Assembly (NCBI RefSeq): GCF_002295065.1
Contig: NZ_NSGG01000006.1
Span: forward strand, 62,001-126,000
Reading direction: 5' to 3'
DNA from: Mesorhizobium sp. WSM3859
Lineage (GTDB): Bacteria > Pseudomonadota > Alphaproteobacteria > Rhizobiales > Rhizobiaceae
DNA: 64,000 bases
Below, piece after piece: positions 15,342 to 24,179 of this stretch. Positions within the stretch are counted from its first letter, which is position 1. Every line of letters starts with the position of its first letter. Made by a program: the position numbers and the translations under genes. The notes under the pieces were generated by a model that searched no databases, was not told the DNA's origin, and saw nothing but the letters and a program-made list of their open reading frames with translations.

Positions 15342-16508
15342 TCAAGCAATGCTGACGCGGCGCGTGACTTGGCCATTGCTTTCCCAGTAGGTGTGTTTCT
15401 TGGCGATAACCGGATCGTCCATCGCGGGCTGGACCTTGCCTGACGTATCAGTGGCGCGCGAGGTGACCGTGTGCTCGCCCTTTGATGGGTCTTTCCAGTC
15501 AAGATACCAGACCTTCCACGCGAATTCAGCTTCTTCCGCATGGTCGATCGTCGCCTCGGTCCACGGGCCATCATCGATCTTCACTTCGACCTTTGCGATT
15601 GGCGCACCCCAGGCCGCACCGCTGATGCGGTACCCGGCATCGCTGCGCGTCACCCTGGCAGGCGCGGACTTCAGCAATGCGCGGCCTACCGAGGTCTCGG
15701 CCCACACCGTCTCGCCATTGTGCTCTTCCTCACGGATGGTGACGTAGTCTCGTGCCATCAGCAGACTCATGAAGCGCCTGTTGCGTATCTCAATGCGCTT
15801 GAGCCACTTGACGTTAGCGATGCCGTACCAACCGGGCGCGATGAGCCGCACCGGGAAACCGTTGGGTGCTGGCAGAGCGGCACCATTCATCTCGTAGCAC
15901 AGGATGTTGTTGGGATTCGTCGCATCGGCGAGCGACATGCTGCGAGCGAAATTCTGATGCATCTTGACGTCGCGATTATTGTCCTTGAGAGCGATGTCGC
16001 CGACATCAGTGCCCCAGAAAACAACTTCGATGCCGTCTTCTTTCACGCCTGCCTCTTCAAGAATGGCGGCGAGCGGTGTGCCTGCCCAGCGGGCATTGCC
16101 AATGCCGCCGGTAAAAAATGGAAAACCGTGATTGCCCGAGCATTCCACGGTGAAAACCACCTCCTGGCGCGGCCGGGCCTTGAGGTCGGCAAGCGACAGG
16201 CTCAGAGGCTTCTTCACCAACCCATCGATTTCCAGCTTCCAGGCGTTCGCATCAATGGTTGGCCGATCAAAATGCGCGATACTGAAGAACTTCTCATTAG
16301 GCGTCACCCAGGAATCCAAATCCTCCCAGACAAGCTGGCTCTGGATGACCGCCGGAACGGGATTGGGCTGCGGCTGATCAAGCCACGGGATCACGGTTTC
16401 ACCCGCTCGGCTTGGAAAGGCTTGGGCAAACCGTGAGTGGAAAATAGCCAGCGCCGCGAGGGCCGCGCTGCCTTGAGCGATGAATTCGCGTCGTGGAAGG
16501 TAATACAT
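15342..16508 (-). CDS. Sulfite-oxidase-family molybdopterin enzyme, Tat-exported
   Basis: 388 residues. PRREFIAQG with a following hydrophobic stretch is a twin-arginine signal. The molybdopterin domain carries VVFTVECSGNHGFPF, whose Cys is the expected Mo ligand, and WAGTPLAAILEEAG and GFPVRLIAPGWYGIANVKWL; the C-terminal 120 residues form the Ig-like dimerisation domain (WGAPIAKVEVKIDDGPW). The family oxidises sulfite to sulfate in the periplasm and passes electrons to cytochrome c. A broken cytochrome c gene lies divergently upstream, which fits a SorAB-like pair. The substrate is inferred from family only. Confidence 0.88.
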   Translation of the reverse strand: MYYLPRREFIAQGSAALAALAIFHSRFAQAFPSRAGETVIPWLDQPQPNPVPAVIQSQLVWEDLDSWVTPNEKFFSIAHFDRPTIDANAWKLEIDGLVKKPLSLSLADLKARPRQEVVFTVECSGNHGFPFFTGGIGNARWAGTPLAAILEEAGVKEDGIEVVFWGTDVGDIALKDNNRDVKMHQNFARSMSLADATNPNNILCYEMNGAALPAPNGFPVRLIAPGWYGIANVKWLKRIEIRNRRFMSLLMARDYVTIREEEHNGETVWAETSVGRALLKSAPARVTRSDAGYRISGAAWGAPIAKVEVKIDDGPWTEATIDHAEEAEFAWKVWYLDWKDPSKGEHTVTSRATDTSGKVQPAMDDPVIAKKHTYWESNGQVTRRVSIA

Positions 16509-16513
16509 GATGA

Positions 16514-16551
16514 TTTCTCCTCCAGTGAAAAGCTGTTTTCTCCTCCAGTGA
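16514..16551 (-). repeat. 15-bp direct repeat duplicating the ribosome-binding site of the molybdoenzyme gene
   Basis: TTTCTCCTCCAGTGA occurs at 16514-16528 and again at 16537-16551. On the minus (coding) strand each copy carries GGAGGAGAAA; the nearer copy is the Shine-Dalgarno for ATG 16508. The period is 23 bases. Confidence 0.8.
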
Positions 16552-16831
16552 CAAAAAGTGATGGCGGCCGGAATAGCGCAAACGAGAGGCCGGCCGAGGC
16601 GGCAGTCTTGAGAGCGCGCGGAACAACGCGAGTTAGAATCGCGCCAGATCGTAAGGCGGAGTCTCCCGCTCTCCGTTGCCGGCTCCGTCAGGTCCCAGCC
16701 AGCAATCGTTAAGTATACGCCTGATCTGCGTTCATGGCGAGCGCGACGCGCCGGAGTAGTCGAGGGAGTTGAGCGGATATACGCTTCTCAATCACCGTGT
16801 CGGCCCAGGGAGAGCCAGATGCGTGAACTGA

Positions 16832-17706
16832 TTGGAAGCGTGCTCCCAAGGCAGTCCGCTTCACGAGGCGGCCAAGAACGGGGACCTTGCCGCTATCGCA
16901 GCGGCCCTCGATGCAGGGGCGGCCATCGAGGAGCAGGACAAGGGAGCCACTCCTCTCTTCCTGGCAGTACGCAGCCACCATCCCGAGGCGGCGGAACTGC
17001 TGATCAAGCGCGGCGCGGGGGTGAGCAAGGAGTCGGCGGTCGGTCTGCCGATCACCGTTGCTGTCCTGAAGGGTTACGCCGACCTCATGCAAGTGTTGTT
17101 GTCACATGGTGCTGACCCCAATGCCAAAGCGAGAGGCGGCGAGCCCATGTTGCACTTCGCGGTCGCGAACGGCTGTCTCGATTGTGTCAAGGTGCTCGTT
17201 GAAGCCGGCGCAGACGTGAACGCCATCTGGATCCAGGGCGACCCCGCCCGTCTACCCGGCATTATCACGCCCTACCACCTTGCAAAGCACGACGACCACC
17301 CCGACATCGCGGCCTACCTGCAGGCTCATGGGGTCGTCATTCTGAAGCCCGAGCCGATTTACGCGAGGCTGGCAATCTGTGACCAGGCAAAGGGCGCGGC
17401 GTTCTTTGCCTCCAACTGCTCCTTCTGTCATGTCGTGCGTGCACAGGATGTACCTACCAAGGGGCCGAACTTGTGGAACGTCGTCGGACGCGACAAGGCG
17501 TCGACGAAGTTCGACGGCTACTCCCACACCCTCTTGGCCTGGGAGGGTTCCTGGACGTACGAGGACCTCAACATTTTCTCGCGGGTCCTACTCTCACGAC
17601 GCCGGGCGTGAACATGGACGTTCGAGGCGCACCCGATGAAACTGACCGGCTGAACGTGATCGCCTATCTGCGAACACTCGCCGACTCGCCGTTTCACTGC
17701 CCTGAG
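16832..17706 (+). pseudogene. Ankyrin-repeat/cytochrome c fusion protein, frameshifted
   Basis: The first frame (16832-17611) encodes about four ankyrin repeats (SPLHEAAKNGDLAAI; GATPLFLAVRSHHPEAAELLI; MLHFAVANGCLDCVKVLVEAGADVNA) and then a class I cytochrome c domain with the haem motif CSFCH and KGPNLWNVVGR. At about 17578 the frame fails: the expected continuation (FLAGPTLTTPGVNM, with the axial Met) is in the next frame, as if one T is missing from the TTTT run. The second frame then runs past the natural end near 17706. No signal peptide is visible at the 5' end, so that end may also be lost. It is divergent from the molybdoenzyme and was probably its electron acceptor. Confidence 0.75.
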
Positions 17707-18083
17707 CTGCATTGCGCCCGGCCTTCGCCCCTGGCAGTTATGGGCGAGCCGACGTATTCTCTTCGAATTCCATGTTCCCACCGGTTAGCTCGAGACATAG
17801 AGCATCGCAAATTGCGTCCGCTATCGATTCCTGAATACCGCAAGCTGACCTACCGCTTTCGGCCCGATGCTGCCGATCTGCAACGCGCCACATTGCGGTC
17901 ATTCTCGCCGCCATTACAAAAGCCGACATGCTATTTGCGGGCCCAGACACATTGCGCCGAATAGGGACGTTGGATGGGGTCTGCTCCTGACGTCCCAATC
18001 GGGGCCTAGCAAACTGGCGCGATCAGTCCTAACGTGTGTTCGGATAGTGTAGGCCTGCCCCGCGCAAGGAGCCTCAAGGATCT

Positions 18084-18293
18084 AAGTATCTTTTTGCCAT
18101 CTCGCGAAAAGGCGAGGTTGGTAGGGCAAGGACCGTCAAGCATCATCCGATCGGCCACTCGGCCATCTCTGTCGAGAACGGTCACGTTCTGCTGTCCATA
18201 GACAGTGCAATACAGGCGGACGTCGACACCGAACTTCATGCCGTCGGGGCCTTTGAACCCCTTCTGATTGTCTTCTTGTAAGACGCGTTGCAC
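18084..18293 (-). pseudogene. SMP-30/gluconolactonase fragment
   Basis: The minus-strand frame contains GPDGMKFGVDVRLYCTVYGQ, NVTVLDRDGR and LDGPCPTNLAFSRDGKK, the blades of an SMP-30/gluconolactonase beta-propeller. Neither the N-terminal blades nor the C-terminus is present, so this is a piece of about 70 residues. The surrounding 17.7-18.46 kb has no intact gene. Confidence 0.7.
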
Positions 18294-18459
18294 ACAGGCG
18301 GTACGCTATGTTCGCCGTTTGTGCTTCGAAAGTCCCATAAAAGCCAGACTGGAGCACGCTAGCCTTAACGGGATTCGCCCAATCGGCGGCTCCCTAACTC
18401 TGGTCGAACATGGGGACTTTTCTATGGCTTGACCTGCTAAGTTCTCATGACGAGGTAAA

Positions 18460-18851
18460 GCGTAGACCAGCCCCGCCGCCATTGCCTGGAGCGGCAAACT
18501 GATCGAAACGGTCGGACTTCCTTGCGCGACAATTCAGTCGTCTGACGGCGAGAAGGCAGAAGCCGATTTTGCGGCTCATCAGGCCCGCTGGGATACCGCC
18601 GATCACGAACTTGGCTACTCGGCTGCGTTGAGGGCTGAACGCGAAGCTGCTGGTAGAGCGGCGGATTTGCTCGAGGTTCTGTCCCGGCCCGGGCCACGTC
18701 GCTTGCAGGAGTGGCCGCCAAGCTCGACGCGGTGCTGAGGGAAGGACAGCCTTCGGAGAACGATCCTGAATTTCCATGGCCACAGATACGTTCGGTACTG
18801 GAGGACGTCGTTCGGATTGGCCAGCAGTCGGGGCAGGGGGCTCAGCCGTGA
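18460..18851 (+). pseudogene. Small rhizobial hypothetical protein, frameshifted
   Basis: One frame reads DGEKAEADFAAHQARWDTADHELGYSAALRAEREAAGRAADLLEVL; the continuation, AGVAAKLDAVLREGQPSENDPEFPWPQIRSVLEDVV, is in a second frame after about 18690 and ends at TGA 18851. Together they resemble a short helical protein often seen in rhizobia next to phage-like or mobile regions. No start codon is evident. Its 3' end overlaps that of the convergent XRE gene by about ten bases. Confidence 0.55.
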
Positions 18852-19078
18852 GGATCGAGGAGGCGGACACCCTCGCCCTTTTGACCAGCGGGCAGGAACT
18901 CGACGCCGGCCCTGGTCAGAGCTGCTTCGATGGCCTGCATCGTGCTGACCCGGGAATCGACCTTGCCGCTCTCCAGACGGGCCAGCGCGTTGAGCGAGAC
19001 GATCGCCTTGTCGGCAAGCTCCTGCTGCGACCAACCAAGCAAAGCGCGCGCGGCCCGAATCTGTCGTGGACTGACCAT
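18842..19078 (-). CDS. Small XRE-family helix-turn-helix regulator
   Basis: 78 residues. Nearly the whole protein is one HTH_3 domain: QIRAARALLGWSQQELADKA, then SLNALARLESGK and STMQAIEAALTRAGVEFL. This short form is common in rhizobia and can regulate itself or accompany mobile DNA. ATG 19078 is chosen; an ATG 21 bases upstream is an alternative. CCTATAGG and CCTCATAAGG motifs lie 35-63 bases upstream. Confidence 0.88.
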   Translation of the reverse strand: MVSPRQIRAARALLGWSQQELADKAIVSLNALARLESGKVDSRVSTMQAIEAALTRAGVEFLPAGQKGEGVRLLDPHG

Positions 19079-19112
19079 GCATCCACCATCGGCAGGCACA
19101 TGGTCTTTGCCA

Positions 19113-19141
19113 CCTATAGGGTGATTTTAAGCCTCATAAGG
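19113..19141. promoter_or_regulatory. Two CCT-AGG dyads between divergent XRE genes
   Basis: CCTATAGG (19113-19120) and CCTCATAAGG (19132-19141) share half-sites CCT/AGG and are spaced by eleven bases. They sit between the divergent XRE genes at 19078 and 19215, in A+T-rich sequence. Autoregulatory operator is an inference. Confidence 0.35.
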
Positions 19142-19214
19142 TATATTAAATGGCTGACCGTCCCTGCTTGGCAGACGAGAGCGAGACCTCTGTGTCGCGG
19201 CAAACCTGTCGGGG

Positions 19215-19754
19215 GTGGAACGCTTTGGAGCATCGGAAGCCTTGTTGAAACCGCAACGTCCCGTCCTGCTTCGGACAACGCGCAAGCAGGCGGTGGAGAG
19301 CGAACCTCATCCGGCCGATCGGCATGTCGGCAGGCAGATTGCGACGGTTCGCGTCCAGTCGGACGTCTCGCAGGGCCAACTCGCCCGCGCCATCGGCATC
19401 AGTTTCCAGCAGCTCCAGAAATACGAGAACGCCCGCAATCGCGTCAGCTCGTCAATGCTCTACGAGATCGCCACTTCGCTCGGAGTTCCGGTCAGCCGCT
19501 TCTTCGAAGGCCTGCCGGGAAATGATGAGAGCCGCCACCAGGAGCAACCCTTGCCGGTCGATGAGCGCCTGGCGTTCATCGCCAGCGCCGAGGGGAGGCA
19601 TCTGATCGAGGGCCTGATGCATCTTCCGCCGCGCGTTCGCGGTCGCCTCTCTTCCCTGATCGCAGCGTTGGGAGAGGAATTGGCGTTGCTCGACCGGAAC
19701 GGCGATGACGAGCCGGCTGGGGAGCCTGCGCCTGCCGATCGCCGGACATCCTGA
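19215..19754 (+). CDS. XRE-family transcriptional regulator with C-terminal extension
   Basis: 179 residues. The helix-turn-helix lies at about residues 38-95 (VGRQIATVRVQSDVSQGQLARAIG, FQQLQKYENARNRVSSSML, IATSLGVPVSRFFEGL), followed by a ~75-residue acidic tail with LPPRVRGRLSSLIAAL. This layout is frequent in rhizobial chromosomal regulators. The first ~25 residues are atypical; GTG 19293 would remove them and is a possible start. Target genes are unknown; the CapA gene is convergent downstream. Confidence 0.85.
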   Translation: MERFGASEALLKPQRPVLLRTTRKQAVESEPHPADRHVGRQIATVRVQSDVSQGQLARAIGISFQQLQKYENARNRVSSSMLYEIATSLGVPVSRFFEGLPGNDESRHQEQPLPVDERLAFIASAEGRHLIEGLMHLPPRVRGRLSSLIAALGEELALLDRNGDDEPAGEPAPADRRTS

Positions 19755-19769
19755 AGCCGGCTGGACCCT

Positions 19770-21023
19770 TCAGCCGAATTTTTTGGCGGCGGGCACCTCG
19801 ATGCGGCCGCGGGCCAGGGATATGTCGATCTCGACGCCGAATGCCCGCGAGCGCCTGGCGAATCCCTCGAGGATCTCATGCGCGGTGCCTCCGGAGGCGC
19901 TGAGCGGCACCAGCGTTCCTGCCGCTGATCCGGGAGAATGAGGCTCGGCGCCGATCGTAACGGGCAGAAGGTCAATTTCTGTGAGGATCTTGCCCGGATC
20001 GTAGCGGCAGGCGGCGATGATGCCTTGCCAGACCTCCGGCGGATCCCACTCCGTCTCGTCGGCGTGCACCTGGAAGAGGAAGTTTCCGAGGCCGTAGAAG
20101 ATCGGGGAGCCGTTGTAGATTTCCATCGCCTGGAGGACCGGCGCGCCGTGGCTGACGAACAGGCTGGCGCCCGCGTCGACGCATGTGCGGGCGAAGGTCC
20201 GCACCCAGCGCGGCACGTCCTGCCAGCCCGGTTCCCAATGATGGTGATGGAGGTAGGCGATCACGAAATCCCCCTGCGCCGCCGCTCGCCGGATGGCCGA
20301 CAAATGGGCGTCCGCGCTCTGTGGATCGATCTCGATCAGCCGGCCGAAGTCGGCGGCTTGCGTGAACACCGTGCCGTAGAAATTGATCTCCCTGCCGGCG
20401 GTCACCTCCACTGGGTCCTCCGGCTGCGCGTAATTGGTGAGCTCGAAGGCCGAGCACTTCAGATGTTCGCCAAGTCTTGCCAGCCTGCGCAGATGCCCGT
20501 CCGGAACCCCGATCTTGCGAAAGGTCTTGAGGCGGTTGACGCCGGGGCGGGCAGGGCGGAAGGCCGTGCGGTCCTCGGCATACATGCTCGCGGGACCGGG
20601 TCCTGCATCGAACGCAAGGAGCGCGACCTCTCGGCCGCCCAAGCGCTGGCGGCCCGGCTTGCGGGCGCTGGTCTCGTCTGTCCCGATGCCGGCGTGGAGA
20701 AAGCCTCGGCGCTCCACTTCCTCCAGCGTCGAGAGGATGCCGCCGGCGCCGAGATCGAAGGCGTGGTTGTTGGCGAGCGCGAGCGCGTTAAAACCAATGT
20801 CCTGCAATGCATCCAGCACTTCAGCCGTGGAATAGCCGAAGTACTTACCCTTGGTAGGCCAGCCACCGTGTTTCCCCAGGATCGTCGACTCGAAATTGGT
20901 GAAGACGACGTCGCCCTGTTGTAAGAAGCGTTCAACCTCCGTGAACCGCTCATCCTGGACATGACGGACGTCATGAGTGATCAACGATTGGCCGGTCACG
21001 ACCGCGCAGAATTGGTTATTCAT
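19770..21023 (-). CDS. CapA-like (PGA_cap) metallophosphatase-fold protein
   Basis: 417 residues without an evident signal peptide. Motifs of the CapA/PgsA family are visible: GQSLITHDVR, GDVVFTNFESTIL, FNALALANNHAFDLG, DFVIAYLHHHHWEPGWQ, FVSHGAPVLQAMEIYNGSPIFYGLGNFLF. These supply the Asn, His and Asp residues of a calcineurin-like metal site. Named for poly-gamma-glutamate capsule synthesis in Bacillus, but many members are enzymes of unknown function. The gene is last in line behind an amino-acid importer (70-base gap), so it may act on a peptide or amino-acid conjugate that the importer recognises. Confidence 0.82.
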   Translation of the reverse strand: MNNQFCAVVTGQSLITHDVRHVQDERFTEVERFLQQGDVVFTNFESTILGKHGGWPTKGKYFGYSTAEVLDALQDIGFNALALANNHAFDLGAGGILSTLEEVERRGFLHAGIGTDETSARKPGRQRLGGREVALLAFDAGPGPASMYAEDRTAFRPARPGVNRLKTFRKIGVPDGHLRRLARLGEHLKCSAFELTNYAQPEDPVEVTAGREINFYGTVFTQAADFGRLIEIDPQSADAHLSAIRRAAAQGDFVIAYLHHHHWEPGWQDVPRWVRTFARTCVDAGASLFVSHGAPVLQAMEIYNGSPIFYGLGNFLFQVHADETEWDPPEVWQGIIAACRYDPGKILTEIDLLPVTIGAEPHSPGSAAGTLVPLSASGGTAHEILEGFARRSRAFGVEIDISLARGRIEVPAAKKFG

Positions 21024-21093
21024 GGAAGCTTGCCTTGAAGGAGGGGAGGGCGGCCGGCTTTTGGCCTCATGCGTAGCGGGGCTCGGCGCTGGC

Positions 21094-21942
21094 TCAATTG
21101 GTGACCGCCGGCGAGATGTCGGTCTTAAACCATTTCAGGCTGAGCGCCTTGATCGTCCCGTCTTTGGTGGCGGCGTCGATCGCCGCGTTGAACTTGGTGA
21201 GCAGTTCCGCATCGTCCTTGCGCATGCCGGCGCCGACGCCCGGCCCCCAGAGCCCGCCCTTCAGTTCCGGGCCGAAGAACGCTGCCCCCGATCCAGACGG
21301 CGTCTCCAGGAAATCCCGCCACGTGAAATAGTCGGCAAGGCCGCCGTCGACGCGGCCCGCCGCGAGGTCGAGCTTCATGTTGTCGAGGCTGTCATAGCTG
21401 CGGATCGTCACGACATCGCCCATGAGCTGCTTGACCACCGCTTCCGAGTTCGACGAGCGCAGCACCGCGATCGCCTTGCCGCTGAGCGTCGAGCGCAGAC
21501 GCTCGATGGCCGCCTTCTCCTTGTCTCCGACGGTCGACAGATTCACCTTCTGCGTAATGTCGCCAGGATCGAGACCAAGTTCCTTGCGCACCACGAACTG
21601 GTTGAAGCCGCTGGCGTAAGGGGCGGAGAAGGCGATCGACTGCTTGCGCCTTTCGGTGATCGCCATGCCGGACATGATCACGTCGAACTTGCCGACCAGC
21701 AGGGCGGGTATGATCCCGTCCCAATCCTGCGGCACGAAAGTGCATTTGATCGCGATGCGGCGGCAAAGCTCGCGGCCGACATCGATGTCGTATCCGTAGA
21801 GCTCCCCCTTTTCGTTCGTGCCGTCCCAGGGCGGCGAGGCGCCCTCGGAGGCGATGGATATGACGCGTTCGCTCTGCGCGCCGGCGGGGAAGGCCGGCGT
21901 CAGCGCCGCGACCGTGATGGCAATAACAAGGGGTATGCGCAT
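21094..21942 (-). CDS. Polar amino-acid ABC transporter, periplasmic binding protein
   Basis: 282 residues with a Sec signal peptide (LVIAITVAALTPAFPAGAQ). It is a family 3 solute-binding protein: GYDIDVGRELCRRI, DWDGIIPALLVGKFDVIMSGMAITERRKQSIAFSAPY, and GLWGPGVGAGMRKDD. The order and sequence resemble octopine/nopaline or lysine-arginine-ornithine binding proteins. It is followed by CapA and preceded by two permeases. The stated ligand class is from family knowledge. Confidence 0.88.
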   Translation of the reverse strand: MRIPLVIAITVAALTPAFPAGAQSERVISIASEGASPPWDGTNEKGELYGYDIDVGRELCRRIAIKCTFVPQDWDGIIPALLVGKFDVIMSGMAITERRKQSIAFSAPYASGFNQFVVRKELGLDPGDITQKVNLSTVGDKEKAAIERLRSTLSGKAIAVLRSSNSEAVVKQLMGDVVTIRSYDSLDNMKLDLAAGRVDGGLADYFTWRDFLETPSGSGAAFFGPELKGGLWGPGVGAGMRKDDAELLTKFNAAIDAATKDGTIKALSLKWFKTDISPAVTN

Positions 21943-21994
21943 GATGCACCTCTTCGTTGATTTGGATTGGTAGGAGTTTCTGCAGTCGGCCCGA

Positions 21995-22744
21995 TCAGGG
22001 CGACGGCGTCGTGATGCCTTGGCCGGGCAGGGGCGGGCGCCATCGCGATCTCTGTCGCTGAGCGGGCCGTCGGTCGGTCGAAAGCCTGCGTTCCAGGAGT
22101 TGCGTGGCTTTTACGGCTATTGACGTCAGCAGCAGATAGATCGCCCCGGCGACGATGAAGATCTCGTAGGGAGCGAAGGTCGTCGAAACCATCTGTCTCG
22201 CCATGCCGGTGATCTCGAGCAGCGTCACGGTGCCTGCGAGCGACGAGCCCTTGATCATGCCCACCACCTCGTTGCCATAGGCCGGGAGCGATATCCGGAA
22301 AGCGATCGGGAACGTGACCAGGCGGGCTGTCTGGAAGCGCTTCAGGCCGACCGACGCAGCCGCCTCGATGACGCCCCCGGGCACGGACTGGAGACCGCGG
22401 CAGAGGATCTCCGTCGTGTGCGCGGCGCTGTTCAAGGAAAAGGCTAAAAGCGCACACCAGAAGGGATCGCGCAGGACCACCCAGAAGATGCTTGCCCGTA
22501 CAGCCTGGATCTGGCCGAGGCCGTAATAGATCAGGAAGAGCTGCACCAGCATCGGCGTGCCTCGAACGACATAGGTGTAGGCCAGCGCCGCGCCCGAGAA
22601 GGCGGGTCGCCCAAAGGCGCGGACGAAGGCCAGCGGCACGGACAGAAGGAATCCGGCCGTCAGCGAAAGGACGGTCAGGGTGAGGGTAAGCGCAATGCCG
22701 GAAGGCAGCACGGTGACGGCGTCGAGCATCAAACCGAGGTTCAT
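21995..22744 (-). CDS. Polar amino-acid ABC transporter permease
   Basis: About 249 residues from ATG 22744. Five to six membrane segments and the permease loop with EAAASVGLKRFQTARLVTFPIAFRISLPAYGNEV, the EAA motif of HisM/OccM-type permeases, are visible. It overlaps nothing but lies 13 bases after the partner permease, on the same strand. Confidence 0.88.
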   Translation of the reverse strand: MNLGLMLDAVTVLPSGIALTLTLTVLSLTAGFLLSVPLAFVRAFGRPAFSGAALAYTYVVRGTPMLVQLFLIYYGLGQIQAVRASIFWVVLRDPFWCALLAFSLNSAAHTTEILCRGLQSVPGGVIEAAASVGLKRFQTARLVTFPIAFRISLPAYGNEVVGMIKGSSLAGTVTLLEITGMARQMVSTTFAPYEIFIVAGAIYLLLTSIAVKATQLLERRLSTDRRPAQRQRSRWRPPLPGQGITTPSP

Positions 22745-22757
22745 GGAGCGCGCCCTC

Positions 22758-23420
22758 CTAGCGGCCAAGAGCTGGATAGCGCCGCTCCGCGATGCGGATC
22801 GACAGCAGCGTGAAGGTGGTCAGCGACAGATAGAGCGCGGATGCCGCGAGATAGAAGGTCAGTGGCGCGCGCTGGGATCCGGCGCCGACATAGGCCACGC
22901 GCATGATGTCGGTGAGACCGACGATCGAAACCAGCGCCGTGTCCTTGAAGAGTGAGATCCAGAGGTTGCCGTAGGCTGGCAGCGCCAGCCGCAGCATCTG
23001 CGGCCCGATGATGAGAAGCCAGCGCTGCCAGGCGCTCAGTCCAAGCGCCTTGGCCGCTTCGGTCTGGCCAGCGGGCACGGCGGCGATCGCGCCGCGGAAC
23101 ACTTCGGTCGCGTAGCCGCTGAAAACGACCGAGAGCGCAATCGCGCCGGCGGTGAAGGCGTTCACCTCGACATAGCGGCCGGCGAGCCGGCTTGCGAGCG
23201 TGGTCCCGCCGAAATAGATGAGCAGTATAATGAGAAGTTCAGGCAGGCCACGCACAATCGTGGTGTAGACGGTCACCATACCGGCGAGCATCGGGTGGTG
23301 AGCCGCGCCTTTCGAGATTGCCAGAAGCAATCCGACGGCGGTCCCAAGCCAGCCGCTGATCAGCCCAAGGCTGATGGTCACGGTCAGGGCGACAGCAAAC
23401 TGAGCAGTAAAACCACCCAT
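22758..23420 (-). CDS. Polar amino-acid ABC transporter permease
   Basis: About 220 residues from ATG 23420, chosen because GAGGAAA lies 9 bases upstream; the open frame reaches 23513. EAAKALGLSAWQRWLLIIGPQMLRLALPAYGNLW is the EAA loop of HisQ/OccQ-type permeases. It is the first gene of the importer operon. No ATP-binding subunit follows or precedes it in the window, so the transporter must borrow one encoded elsewhere or be incomplete. Confidence 0.88.
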   Translation of the reverse strand: MGGFTAQFAVALTVTISLGLISGWLGTAVGLLLAISKGAAHHPMLAGMVTVYTTIVRGLPELLIILLIYFGGTTLASRLAGRYVEVNAFTAGAIALSVVFSGYATEVFRGAIAAVPAGQTEAAKALGLSAWQRWLLIIGPQMLRLALPAYGNLWISLFKDTALVSIVGLTDIMRVAYVGAGSQRAPLTFYLAASALYLSLTTFTLLSIRIAERRYPALGR

Positions 23421-23801
23421 CGGGCGTTTTCCTCGGGGTGCAATACGGTGAGACGTGCCGATCGTCTGCAGTTCAGAATCGGCTGGCACACCTATGGTTG
23501 CGGATTCTACCACAGGTAATTCTAAGTAACTTGTGGATTTCTCTTACGGTAATATCGGACTTATCCCAGATCAATCAATAATTTTCGGAAATGTTGCTAT
23601 AAGTCATTGTTATAGCGCGGAATTAATCTGAACTGCTGTGCGTTACGCGGCGGCCGCGTGGGTCAATTAACCTTGCACTGCAAAGCACAGCCGATGCTTG
23701 GCAAGTCAAAGGGGCGGCCCATCTGGCGGGCCGGGACGAGCGCGGAGCCCGCGCGGCGGGGAGGGGGTTTGAGGGCTGGCTTCCTGGACTTCGCAGGCCA
23801 G
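23421..23801. other. Intergenic region upstream of the importer
   Basis: About 380 bases, A+T-rich around 23520-23630, the likely promoter zone for the importer operon. The stretch 23690-23780 is very G+C-rich. No gene or clear operator was recognised. Confidence 0.5.
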
Positions 23802-24023
23802 CTATTTGTCCGCGGGGGTCGAGCGGAACAGCGTGACGGGATCGCACTCCAGAGCCTTCGAGATCCTCTCGACCACGTCCAGGCTGGGATTTCTCTGCCC
23901 GCGTTCGATGCCGCCCATATAGCTGTAGGCGAGGCCGGCTTCGGTCGCCAGCGACTCCAGGGTCATTCCGCGCTTCAGGCGGACCCTGCGAACGTTTGCT
24001 CCAAAAATCTCCGCCAGGCGCAT
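23802..24023 (-). CDS. Small XRE-family helix-turn-helix regulator
   Basis: 73 residues, essentially one HTH_3 domain: FGANVRRVRLKRGMTLESLATEAGLAYSYMGGIERGQRNPSLDVVERISKALECDP. The IERGxRNPS turn is typical of the family. It lies between the importer operon and the divergent LysR gene, and a double palindrome sits 36-62 bases upstream of its start, which suggests autoregulation. Confidence 0.88.
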   Translation of the reverse strand: MRLAEIFGANVRRVRLKRGMTLESLATEAGLAYSYMGGIERGQRNPSLDVVERISKALECDPVTLFRSTPADK

Positions 24024-24058
24024 GCGCGCATAGCGATAAGCAAAGCTTCAGCTTTACC

Positions 24059-24085
24059 AGTCACTATAGTGACTATATTATAGTC
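24059..24085. promoter_or_regulatory. Two overlapping palindromes, likely XRE operator
   Basis: AGTCACTATAGTGACT (24059-24074) is a perfect 16-bp palindrome. GACTATA-T-TATAGTC (24071-24085) is a second perfect dyad that shares GACT with the first. The AGTCACTATA-type half-site thus recurs three to four times in 27 bases. They lie in the divergent promoter between the small XRE gene and the LysR gene. Confidence 0.65.
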
Positions 24086-24179
24086 CGTCCCGGAGCGCGC
24101 CTGATCTCAGGCGCAACACCCACAAGTTTTTGCCCGCCCGCAAAGTGCGGCGACGGCCCATCGTGGAGGAGCGCAGGCA

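Noticed and set aside
14832..15443. Plus-strand frame of 203 codons upstream of the binding-protein operon
   Set aside because: Runs into the antisense of the molybdoenzyme gene, has no recognisable motif and an odd composition.
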